The position numbers and the translations under genes are program-made. The notes beneath the pieces were generated by a model. It saw only the letters and a list, made by a program, of their open reading frames with translations. It was not told the DNA's origin and ran no database searches. From Copromyces sp. CBS 386.78 (taxonomy: Eukaryota; Ascomycota; Sordariomycetes; Sordariales; Sordariaceae): 64,000 nt of DNA. The stretch is from positions 248,001 through 312,000 of the forward strand of contig MU839123.1 in assembly GCA_030685235.1 (NCBI GenBank). Reading direction: 5' to 3'. Below, piece after piece: positions 1-9,907 of the stretch; the first letter of the stretch is position 1; each line of letters begins with the position of its first letter.

Positions 1-1634
1 CAGCACTGTCACAAAATAGAACGTATAGCCAGCGACGCCGTAGAAGGTGACGAGCGTGCCAAACTCGCCCACGCACACGTAAGCAGCCGTGAGAGCGCAG
101 TTAAGCATGAGCGCGGGGATGGGCGTGTAGAAGAGACCGGTGTCCTCATCGCCGATGATGCGAATGAGCTTCTTGGTGAACCAAGAGCGAGTGCGCGTGG
201 TGCTTAAGGATTCATGTTGACCACCGGCGGTGCCGCTGCCGATGCGCCCGAAGAGCTCGGGGATATAGCCTTCCTTGCCGGCGACATAGACAAGACGGCT
301 GCTGGTAAAGGTGGAGGCGTTGAGAGCGCCGAAGCAGGAGGCGCTGACGATAAGAGCGAGGATTAGCGCGCCAACGGGGCCGAAGACCTTGGAACCGAAA
401 ATGACGGCTACGGTGTTGGTCGAGTTGATAGTGTCCAGGGGAAGGACGAAGAAGTAAGCCACATTGGCCAGGATGTAGCTCAGAATGACGAGGGGCATGG
501 CCGTGTGAATGACCCGTGGGAGGTCCCGGCCGGGGTTGCGGAATTCGCCAACCACATAATTGGTCTGGTGCTTGGTTAGCGAGAGTCAACAAAAGGGGCA
601 GAGTAAACTCTTACGTTATCCCATCCATCAAATGCCCACAGACCGGCATACAGGGCCACCGCGAAAGCCGACGCATCCATCTTGGTCCCCTCGAACCAGT
701 CATGCTTCTTCCAGTCGAGATTTGCCGCCCCCGAAAATGAGAATCCAGTCGCCGCAACAACAATGCCGATAATGGTAACGCCAAGCAATGCAACAAATTT
801 GAGAAACATGAGCATATCGTTCATCCTTGTGCCGAGCTTGGTCGAGACCGAGTTCAGAAAGGTAACCAGAAAGAGTCCGACCAGCGCGACCGACTTGCTG
901 ATCCAGGGGTTGATGGTCTCGGCTTCAGCGCCAATGAAGGTCCTCACAAAGTACTCGCCCATGATAATGGAGATGATGGCAGCACTTCCAGGCTTCAGGA
1001 CCAGAACCGCAACCCATGTGAACAGGAACCCTGCCAATTCTCCAAAGATCTTGGAGAGGTATACCTGCGGGCCTCCGTTCAATGGTATGGCACCTCCCAG
1101 CTCTGCGTAACTTGCGGCGCCCGTCCAAGCCAAGATTCCTGCCACACACCATACAATGATGGCTGCTCCAGGCGACCCTGCGTTGGCGTTGACCTGACTA
1201 GGCGAAGAAAAGATGCCGGATCCAATAATCAAGCCAACAATCAAGGACAGACCGTTGAGGTAGGTCAAGGTCTTGTGCTTCTCCAATGAGCCTCCCCCCA
1301 AACCGCCATTGCCATGACCCCTCGTTGCCGTTGGTGCGCCCAGCGGGGCATATCCGCCTCCGGTTGTCGACGATAGAGGAAAGAGGTTGGCGGCGAAGCT
1401 GAATGAAGAGTTCACAGACATGGATCGTTCTGGGCGCACACGGTGGCCCGAGGCAGCGTAGTTGCCATTGTCCAGGGGGTCCTCCCGCTCGAGGGAGAGC
1501 TTTCGCGACGAAGATATGCTCGGACGGGAACTGGTGTCGTCGCCGGTGTCGGGCCCGCGGTCTGAGCTGGCTAGGGATGCGAGTTCTAGCGAGTCGCGCC
1601 CGGGTTCCAGGTTGTGAGAGTACAGTGGTGGCAT
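1..1634 (-). CDS. High-affinity methionine permease-like APC transporter (partial, 3' end off window)
   Basis: Plasma-membrane amino-acid transporter of the APC superfamily, closest in character to yeast Mup1 (L-type, methionine uptake). Exon 1 is 1634-615 and begins at the ATG at 1634. An intron at 565-614 (GTAAGA..CAG, 50 bp) follows the codons for GWDN, and exon 2 runs 564-1 still open. The visible 528 residues start with a Ser/Gly-rich cytosolic tail of about 120 residues. The first membrane segment follows, with the family motif GLIIGSGIFSSPSQV, then further hydrophobic helices and the conserved AFDGWDN-TNYVVGEF stretch across the splice junction. The end of the protein lies beyond base 1. 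It is divergent from the leucyl-tRNA synthetase gene. Substrate specificity for methionine is inferred from family resemblance; another neutral amino acid is possible. Confidence 0.9.
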
Positions 1635-2197
1635 GTCTCGGGTGCTACCTCTTGGGGGCGCTCGGTCGGTCGAACTTGATCCTTTGTATTCTTATGTTGG
1701 CAACGGGATCATAGCCGTATAAGTCTTGTTTGATCTCCTCGATATGCGACTCGGGTGTCGAGCGAGGAATTATTAAAAGTATCGACTGGCGCAATTCTCG
1801 GTCAAGGTGGTTGGTATGTATTAAGTGGTGTAATAGTGGTACTTGGTGGAGGGTATCTCTTTTCGTTATAATCGTAGCTAGTGGTTAACACAGTTTGGGC
1901 AATGGTACAATGGTGAGGCTTGAATAGCCAGCAAATAGAAGACAGAGAAGAAAGGAATAAGCTGATTAGAAAAAGAGTCTAGATGTGGGATGGTGTCTCT
2001 GGCCGAATCTGGGGAAAAGGAGGCTTGTCACGGACGCCCTCTTTCCAATTTCTTTGAACAGTGACAGTGACAGCAACAAGTTGCCCTGGTCTGGATGGAA
2101 ACAGGGCCCAAAGTACGGGGGCGGGCCAGTTGCCCGGCAGGCAAGGGAAGGCGCGGCCAAATGCGGGCCAATTGCGGGCCACAAGAAGCCGGATTTC
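1635..2197. other. Permease upstream region, no gene
   Basis: This is the 5' flank of the permease gene, with no credible reading frame on either strand. It should contain the permease promoter and leader, but I see no clear TATA box or known operator. It ends at the inverted-repeat element starting at 2198. Confidence 0.6.
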
Positions 2198-2588
2198 CTG
2201 CACACGTAGACTAAAATTCCTGCGCACGTAGACTAAACTCACTTTTTATCGCTGAGTACCTTGAGCTACCCAGCCGCCCAGCCGCGCCAGTATACCGTAT
2301 ACATCACCAAATCTACGTCGCTCTTTCACGTGAAGCTATTTAGAATCATCAATCCAGTTAGTTATCACTGCGTTCCCGGTGGAGGCTGCACTTGCTGCAT
2401 GTGCTGGATTTGCTACCCGCCGTGTAAGTGCTGGCCAGAGTGCCCTAATACGTAGTGCTGGCCATGCCCAGAGTGGAGCCCCCATATTAAATCCCTGTAA
2501 ATAAGAGTAAGGCACTGGAGGCGGTGCTATGGGAGCGATAAAAGTGGGTTTAGTCTACGTGCGCAGGAATTTTAGTCTACGTGTGCAG
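2198..2588. mobile_element. 391-bp foldback-type MITE with 55-bp terminal inverted repeats
   Basis: The left terminus (2198-2253) and right terminus (2534-2588) are inverted copies that differ by one indel and one substitution. Each terminus is itself built of two tandem copies of a roughly 20-bp unit containing CACGTAGACTAAA, so the unit occurs four times. No protein is encoded in the about 280 bp between them. Non-coding DNA bounded by long near-identical inverted repeats is typical of a miniature or foldback transposable element. I could not identify a convincing target-site duplication, so the superfamily is unassigned. The near-identity of the arms suggests recent insertion or escape from RIP mutation. 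Confidence 0.8.
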
Positions 2589-3116
2589 CCTTTCCGACAA
2601 GAAGCACGTTCAAGGGGCACGCTCCACGCCAAAACCGTGACAACTGGAGTGCCTGGTCTGTGCACTCCGCCGTGCCCCATCTGGCAGTTGGCGGGCTGTT
2701 GTTCTTCATCATGCAAAGTACCAGAGACTTGAAGATGGAAGTCTGAAACTGGAATTGAGTTGTTATGCTTAAATTTGTTAAAGTTTGAAAGCCTTCTTAC
2801 TACTCTCGACTCTACTCTAAGCGAAGATTTGATAAGTATGGCAACCAGTACTTGAAGTCTGCGAGTCTGGAGAGCTATGCTGCAGCTTCACCTTTTGTAC
2901 CTTGGACTTCAAATACCCTGCGGATCGATATAGCCAAGAAAGAGAAATGTTGAATACAACAGCTTTGAAATCGAGAATATTGCTCTATCGCAGCGGCATA
3001 TCTACTTTAATTGTTTGTTGACTGGGGAGCAACTGACTAGTATGTAAACAAAACGACTGAGGACGCAGCTGCCCATTGATTCCGGATGCAATCAAATCGG
3101 ATGAACATGCATTTCT

Positions 3117-3134
3117 AAAAAAAAAAAAAAAAAA
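3117..3134 (+). promoter_or_regulatory. Poly(dA) tract upstream of the leucyl-tRNA synthetase gene
   Basis: A run of 18 A lies about 90 bp upstream of the start codon at 3226. Such tracts commonly exclude nucleosomes at fungal promoters; that role is inferred. The rest of 2589-3225 shows no gene. Confidence 0.4.
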
Positions 3135-3225
3135 GAGGCATCGGCTCGCTTGTCTCCTCCTTCAACCCAACTTCCCCGCCGGTTGACCAGGCAATGTGAT
3201 ATTTAGCCCAAACAAACACAACGCG

Positions 3226-6200
3226 ATGCCTCTCATTTGCCCAAGGCCGCTTGGCCGGTTAGTGCCCAAGCTGGGCTCATCACTACGACCAGTTCTCTCC
3301 TCAGCAGCCGCGGCTTCTCTTGCAGCTTCTCCCCGGCGCCCGGTTGGCATTGCCCTCCAGCACTTGGGCACCGAATCTTGGAAGAGATTCTATGCCGACC
3401 ACAAGCTGGACCTCCTCGCCCTCGACCAGAAATGGCGCCAGAAATGGGCCGAATCGAGCCGTGAGAAGGCCACAAAGGAGAAGGACGAAAAAAACAAATA
3501 TGTCCTCCCCATGTTTCCCTATCCGTCGGGCTATCTGCACCTCGGCCACCTCAGAGTCTACACCATTGCCGATGTGATTGCGAGGTTCCAGACTCTCCAG
3601 GGCCACAAGGTCCTGTTGCCTATGGGCTGGGATGCCTTTGGACTGCCAGCTGAGAATGCTGCCATTGAGAGAGGCATTAACCCGGCCACTTGGACCAAGG
3701 CCAATATCGCCAAGATGAAGGAGCAGCTGCATGTCATGAACGGCTCATGGGACTGGGACTGCGTGCGTATTCCACATCGTATGTGACTATGAGCCTCCCT
3801 ACTAACAACCTAACCCAGGAACTTGCTACTTGCGATCCCGACTTCTACAAGCATACGCAAAAGATCTTCCTCGCTCTCCATGAGAAGGGTCTAGCCTACC
3901 AGGCGGAAGCCGAGGTCAACTATGACCCTGTCGACAAGACGGTGCTTGCTAACGAGCAAGTTGATGCCAACGGATGCTCATGGAGGTCCGGCGCCAAGGT
4001 CGAGAAGCGCAAGCTGAAGCAGTGGTTCCTCAACATCTCCGAGTTCCGTGAGTCCCTGCTCAAAGACCTCGAGACACTGGCCAAGGACGAGGCGTGGCCC
4101 GAGAGAGTTCTGGCCATGCAGAAGAACTGGCTGGGCAAGTCCAAGGGTGCTACTGTCAAGTTTCCCGTCCTGGCTTTTGGCCAGGGTACTCATTCTGCCA
4201 TCGAGGTCTTCACCAGTCGGCCTGATACCCTCTTTGGCGTCCAGTACATTGCCCTAGCAGCTACTCACCCCTCCGTTCAACAACTGGCAAAGAGCGATCC
4301 CGAGCTTCAGGCCTTCCTCAGCACTTTGCCTGGGCTCTCTCCTGATTCCAAGGTCGGATACCTGCTCCCTCACATCCGCGCCGTCAACCCTTTGGCCTAC
4401 CACGAAGAGACACCAGCGGACACCAAGGTCTCTCTTCCCATCTATGTGGCGCCCTATGTCCTCGGTGACTATGGGGAGGGCGCCGTCATGGGTGTGCCTG
4501 GGCACGATCTGAGGGACCATGCTTTCTGGAAAGAACACCACTACGACGCACCCGTCCGCTTCGTCCTAGCGGCTTCTGAGGACGAGAGCACCACCACCAT
4601 GCCCAACGAGCCAGTCACTGAACACGGCGTTCTGAACGCCAACAGCGGTATCTTCAAGGGCAAGTCGTCCAAGGAGGCCGGCGAGATGCTAGTCAAGCTT
4701 CTTGAGCCTGCTGGTCTCGCAAAGGAGAGCGAGAAATGGCGTCTGCGTGACTGGCTCATCAGCCGCCAGAGGTACTGGGGAACACCCATCCCCATCGTGC
4801 ACTGCGGCTCCTGCGGCACCGTCCCTGTTCCCGACGAGCAGCTCCCCGTCGTGCTCCCGGAAGTCGACGAGCACTGGGCGGGCAAGAAGACGGGCAACCC
4901 GCTCGAGTCCCAGACCGAGTGGATCAACACCTCGTGCCCCAAGTGCGGCGGCGAGGCCAAGCGCGACACCGATACCATGGACACCTTTGTCGATTCAAGC
5001 TGGTACTACATGCGCTTCATCGACGCCCATAACAAGGAGGCTCCCTTCTCGCCCGAGAAGGCCAAGGCTCTTACTCCCGTTGATCTCTACATCGGCGGTG
5101 TCGAGCACGCCATTCTGCATCTGCTCTACTCCCGCTTTATCTACAAGTTCCTCATGACCTCGTCCTTTGCCGGCAAGGAATCCGAAGCCACCAAAAGTGC
5201 CGAACCCGAGGAGTCCTCTGAAGTTTACGAACCCTTCAAGCGTCTCATCACCCAAGGCATGGTGCACGGCAAGACCTACACCGACCCATCCACAGGCCGC
5301 TTCCTCAAGCCGGACGAAGTCGACCTCAGCAACCCGAACCAGCCCAAGGTGGTGGCCACGGGCGCCATTGCCAACGTCAGCTACGAGAAGATGTCCAAGT
5401 CCAAGCACAACGGCGTGGACCCGACGACCTTCATTGCGCAGTACGGCGCCGACGCCACGCGCGCGCACATGTTGTTTCAAGCGCCCGTCAGCGAGATTTT
5501 GGATTGGGATGAGAACAAGATTACTGGTGTGACGAGGTGGTTGAGTCGTGTTTATGATCTTGTTCAAAAGACTGCTTCTTCTATCCAGTCTGGATCTTTG
5601 GCCAGCACCACCAGCAGCGTCAAGACCTTTTTCGAACAATATCAACAGCAACAGCAAAACAGCGAAGCCGATTATTCAGCTGAAAGATACGACGCCTCGG
5701 TCACCGTCTGGCGCGAGGTCCAACACACCATCTCCTCCGTCACCGCCTCGTACAACAAAGTGTACACCCTCAACACAGTCATCTCGGACTTGATGTCGCT
5801 TACCAATGTCATCGCTTCCTCCTCCAACTACGACGTCGCCGCCCCCTTAATCAAGCGCGAAGCAGTTTCTGCTTTGGTCAGGATGATGGCGCCCGTTGCG
5901 CCCGCTTTCGCCGAGGAGTGCTGGTCCACACTCTACCCCAACGCTGGGTCCCTTTTCGACTCCAACAATGAGCAGGCCAGATTCCCCGTGGCTGATGGGA
6001 CTGAAAGCATCTTGAAGAGCAGGAAGCAAACGTGCGCGGTGCAGCTTAACGGAAAAACCAAGTTCGCGGTGGAGATAGGGACGCCGCCGGCTGGGTTGTT
6101 GGAGAAGGACGCGCAAGAGAAGTTGAGGGAGTTTATCGTGGCGGAGGTGTTGAGGACGGAGGAAGGCAGGGCGAAGCTTGAGGGTAGGGGGGTGGATGTG

Positions 6201-6260
6201 AACAAGGCCAAGAAGATTATTGTTGTTAGGGGTGGGAAGTTGTTGAATGTTGTTATGTAG
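3226..6260 (+). CDS. leu-5: Leucyl-tRNA synthetase, mitochondrial
   Basis: Class I aminoacyl-tRNA synthetase charging mitochondrial tRNA-Leu. Exon 1 is 3226-3762, the intron 3763-3818 (GTGCGT..CTAAC..CAG, 56 bp) and exon 2 3819-6260, giving 992 residues, the usual size of the fungal enzyme. The start is the first ATG of the frame; the codon 30 bp upstream is GTG. The N-terminus is rich in Arg, Ser and Ala without acidic residues, as in mitochondrial presequences. The HIGH-type motif HLGH is at residues 105-108, followed by the family's [18 protein letters not shown] is at 703-707. A CP1 editing insert lies between them and the anticodon-binding helical domain follows. Splicing restores [15 protein letters not shown]. 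It is convergent with the methyltransferase gene, 186 bp away. Confidence 0.97.
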
Positions 6261-6446
6261 ATGAGGTGCAGGGGTGTAAGAGTATTGTATGATGCAAATG
6301 TTGAGGTACCAGGTAAGAAGCTTATCTTGGAACTAGCGGTTCTTAGGTTGCTCTATATTTCTATATGTTTTGAAATTGATGTTCTATGTTGGCCGCTGGT
6401 CAACATCCATACCTCCGCCCCTTCCTTCCTTTCTCTCCACACATAA

Positions 6447-7795
6447 TCAAGCATCAACAACACCAACCCTCCTCAGATACACACTCCTGCCATGTCCCTC
6501 CGGATGACCCTTCACCACGATCTTTTCTTTTCCTATATCCATAATCTCCTCATACCCTTCAAACCCAACCAAATCATCCCTCCAGATCTGCACCGTTCCC
6601 CCTTTTTCTTTTTCCGTTCCTTCCCCATCCCCATTTCCGAAATAGAGTTTCCTCAGCTTCCCATCGCCCAAAACCATGCCCACCACGCGCTTAGCCTGCT
6701 CCATATCCCCTACCTCCATCAACACCCTTTTCGGCCTGTAAGTCCTCGCAATCTCCAGCAAGCGGGCATAAAACACGTCTTCCTCCTCGTACGCCACCTT
6801 TCCCTTTTGGGTCGGCAAGAGGTTCTCGTCGTCAGGGTAGTAGTGATGGTAGAAATGTTTTTGGTGCAGGTCGACGCGCTCGACGGGCGGGACCAGAGCG
6901 AGTTTGGGCTCCCAGTTGCGTACACTCCGCGAGGTGGAGACCAGGAAGCCGGAGGGTGAGATGTACGGGGGGTTGGAGGTTAGGATGTCCCACGTTGGCT
7001 GTTGTTGTTCTTCTTCCCCTTCTTGGGCTGGGCATTGTTCTGACCAAACAGGTGTGGAGAGAATGGGATCAACAGCCGAGGGGGAGAAAATGTCGGCCTT
7101 TAGAAAGTGGAGGGATCTTTGTAGTGGATGGGATTTGGATTTGGATTTATCTGACGGAGCGGGAAAGCGGTGCGCCCGAAGATTGTGATGCAGGTTCTGC
7201 CGGGAAAGGTTGATGGCTTTTTGGGAGATGTCAACTCCTACCACGTTTAATGACTGAAAGGGGAGAGAACGGGAGAGCTGGGAGTAGAGGAGGAGGGGGA
7301 TGCAACCTGTGCCGGTGCAGAGGTCGATTATGTTGAGGGGTTGGTCTGCTGGATCTGGTTTGGAACTGGAAACAGCTGAGCGGCGAAGGATGTTGGAGAG
7401 GTGGATGGTGTAGGATTCTGTTTCAGTTCTTTTGGTTTGCCGAGGGTTAGCTAAGGTAGCTTTCGAGAGAAGTGATGAGACAGGATTTGAAATGCTTGAA
7501 TGTACACTACCTACCTGGGAATCAAGACGCCTGGTTGGCACTTGATCTCAAGGTCACCGAATGGCTGGTTGCCTAGCACATACGCCAAGGGGAGACCTTT
7601 GCCTCGCTTGTCGCAGAGCTTCCATACTCGGGCACCGAAGGGGATGATGGAGGGTGTTTCGGCAACGTGCTGTTTGATCCAGCGGAGCTCATTGGCCGTT
7701 GATTCTAGAGTTCGACAGACGGGAAGAAGTTTGGCGGCGTTGAGACCTAGTTTTTTTCGGCCTTGCCGGAATAGCTGGGGTTTTACTCGGGGCAT
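6447..7795 (-). CDS. HemK/PrmC family N5-glutamine methyltransferase (MTQ1-like, mitochondrial release factor)
   Basis: SAM-dependent methyltransferase predicted to methylate the GGQ glutamine of the mitochondrial peptide-chain release factor. Exon 1 is 7795-7515 and exon 2 7428-6447. The intron at 7429-7514 (GTAGGT..CTAAC..AAG) splits the conserved stretch GVLIPR|TETESY, which matches the family's GVLIPRPETE. The product is 420 residues. The SAM-binding motif reads DLCTGTGCIPLL, and the catalytic NPPY that binds the target glutamine is at residues 246-249. An N-terminal helical domain of about 90 residues precedes the Rossmann fold. The insertions between strands (a Glu/Gln-rich stretch before NPPY and a His/Tyr-rich one after it) are longer than in bacterial PrmC. 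A cytosolic MTQ2 role is less likely because the protein is much longer and has the PrmC-type N-domain. Confidence 0.9.
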
Positions 7796-8290
7796 AGTTC
7801 TTGATGGGATTTCACGAGGAGTTGTCTCTACTCGATAATTTCAGCCTGGGAGGTTGTGATGAAGAAAGTGTGACGACTTTACAAATGGTTTTATTTCTCG
7901 GACTCCCTTTACTACCTGGCTATTTAGTGACATGAACCCAACCCGGGAGAAAACCCATAAGTGAACCTGAGAAGAAGGTGAGTTAAACTCACTAGAGCTT
8001 GTATGTTTACATCACCATGGTAAACTCGACGAGTGTGGTTGACATGACCGGGAGCTCATGTTTCTTATCTTTTCTGATAAGAGCTATATGAATGATACAT
8101 AAGCTGTTCCACTTTGATGACGCCAAAAGTTAGCTACCCCTGCAATTAAGCACTCGGAACTCCGAGCTCTCCGTCGACACAACCACCCACCCATCACCAA
8201 CTGCTTGTGCGACAACGGCAAGGGATATAAAAGACGGTACCCTGGCCCTGAAACATAGCTTTGCGCATTCCATCACTACCTCTAGCGACC
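7796..8290. promoter_or_regulatory. Divergent promoter between MTQ1-like and AIM32-like genes
   Basis: A 495-bp head-to-head interval between two genes with predicted mitochondrial products. A canonical TATAAAA sits at 8226-8232 on the plus strand, about 60 bp before the AIM32-like start codon. No TATA box is apparent for the minus-strand gene. No other gene is visible. Confidence 0.5.
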
Positions 8291-9666
8291 ATGCTCCTCC
8301 TCCGCCCCCTCCGCCAGACACCCCGAGCAGCAACCGCGGCCTTGAGCGCATCGACGGCGCGGGCTTGCGCTCCACGCTCCAGCAATGTCGCATTCTCCTT
8401 CCGACGCGCATACGCAGCAAGAGGAGCCTCGGCGACCTTCCCGACCATCGATACATGCCCGTCGCCCACCTGCTCCTGCGCCCCGACTCCCTCATTTCCT
8501 GAAGGGTTCGAGATCGATCACACCACGCCTCTCAACGGTCTCATGCCAGCCCATGCCCAGCAAGTTCTCATCTGCACTGGCAAGGACGACTGGCCATCCA
8601 AGATTGAGGACGACAACGATGGCCAAAACCACGCCGCCATGCTGCGCGATTTGATTGGAAGAGGAGGTCCCTATAGCGATGTGAGTTGACCACCAACATG
8701 CCCGGAAAACAGCCCATGCAAAGGCCCTACAAACCACACAAGAACACAGATACCTCTGTGGTGGGAGATAAACGAAAAAAAAGAAAGGAAAAAAAGGGAA
8801 AAAAAAAAAAAAAAGAAAAAAAAAGAAAGCAGTAACGGCTAACAGGTAAGTTCCGGGCACCTCCCCCCTTTTCTTCTGCACCCATACAGCCCTTCCACAA
8901 CATCTCCGTCCTCAACGTCTCTTTCCCTCCATCATCATCATCATCTTCTTCTTCGCCCTCGGCAAACCAAAACACCAAAAACACATCCATCTACCTCCTC
9001 CCCGACTTCAAATACCTCCCCGCCCTCTCCTCCTCCCCCGACCACCTCAAAGCCCTCGTAAAAGCCCACCTCCTCCCCGAAAAGCTGCACCCCGTGCACG
9101 ACCACAGTCCACCCGCCAAGCGGGAGGCACTCCTCCGCGATCCCAGCTACGCCGACCAGATCCCCGGTCCGGGGATTCGTGACATCCGCAACGAGGTCAT
9201 CGTGTTAATCTGCGGCCACGGCGGGCGCGATCAGCGGTGTGGTGTGTACGGACCCTTGTTGAGGGGGGAGTTCGAGAAGAGGTTGGCCGAGTCTAGCTCT
9301 ACTCCTGAGGAAAAAATTGACGTGTTGAAGGGGGCTGCTGCTGCGCCTGCTGAGCAGCAGCTGGACCATGCACGCAACAACGGAGAGGAGAGCAGCAAAA
9401 CATGGGGAGCAAGAGTCGGCTTAATCAGCCATATCGGCGGGCACAAGTTTGCGGGCAACGTGATTGTGTATATCCCGCCCGGGTTGAAGCTGTCTGGATC
9501 GGACGCGCCGCACCCGCTAGCTGGACATGGCATTTGGTACGGGAGGGTTGAGCCCAAGCATGTGGAGGGGATCGTGAAGGAGACCATCAAGAAGGGCAAT
9601 GTGATTAAGGAGCTGTTTAGGGGCGCGATCAAGCGGGGTGGTGAGATTTTGAGATTGCCTTTGTAG
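8291..9666 (+). CDS. AIM32-like mitochondrial thioredoxin-like [2Fe-2S] protein (sucrase/ferredoxin-like)
   Basis: Member of the Suc_Fer-like family; yeast Aim32 is a mitochondrial [2Fe-2S] protein with two Cys and two His ligands. Exon 1 is 8291-8680, intron 8681-8889 (GTGAGT..ACAG, 209 bp) and exon 2 8890-9666, giving 388 residues. The start is the first ATG; the open frame upstream begins only with TTG. Residues 1-50 are rich in Arg, Ala and Ser and lack acidic residues, which suits mitochondrial import. The ligand pattern is intact: C238-x8-C247 in CGHGGRDQRC and H311-x3-H315 in SHIGGHK. The intron is unusually long for this locus and contains an A-rich purine tract and an internal AG|GTAAG site (8844-8847). 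A low-complexity Ser stretch opens exon 2. It is convergent with the flippase gene. Confidence 0.88.
8773..8830 (+). repeat. Polypurine (A/G) low-complexity tract in the AIM32-like intron
   Basis: About 58 bp made only of A and G, mostly A, within the intron at 8681-8889. No coding or RNA function is apparent. Confidence 0.8.
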
Positions 9667-9907
9667 ACTCACGCTGTAGAGGTTATGATTGTTTGGAGTA
9701 GTTGGTGAAGACAATAGTAGTTTATCAGCGCTATACCAACTCAACTGTGCAGTAAGTCTAGTACTTGTACGTCTAGTGTATAAAGTCAAAGTCAAAGTCA
9801 GAAGAAGAAAAACGCCGGCATACTATGCATGACAACGAACTTTCTCAGTTCCAATCCACTGCCTGCCTCCCAACCCATCCCCAAGCCTTTTTCCAAGTAT
9901 TCTACCT

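Noticed and set aside
3196..3225. Ten extra N-terminal codons for leucyl-tRNA synthetase
   Set aside because: The upstream codon is GTG. The first in-frame ATG at 3226 gives the expected presequence and length.
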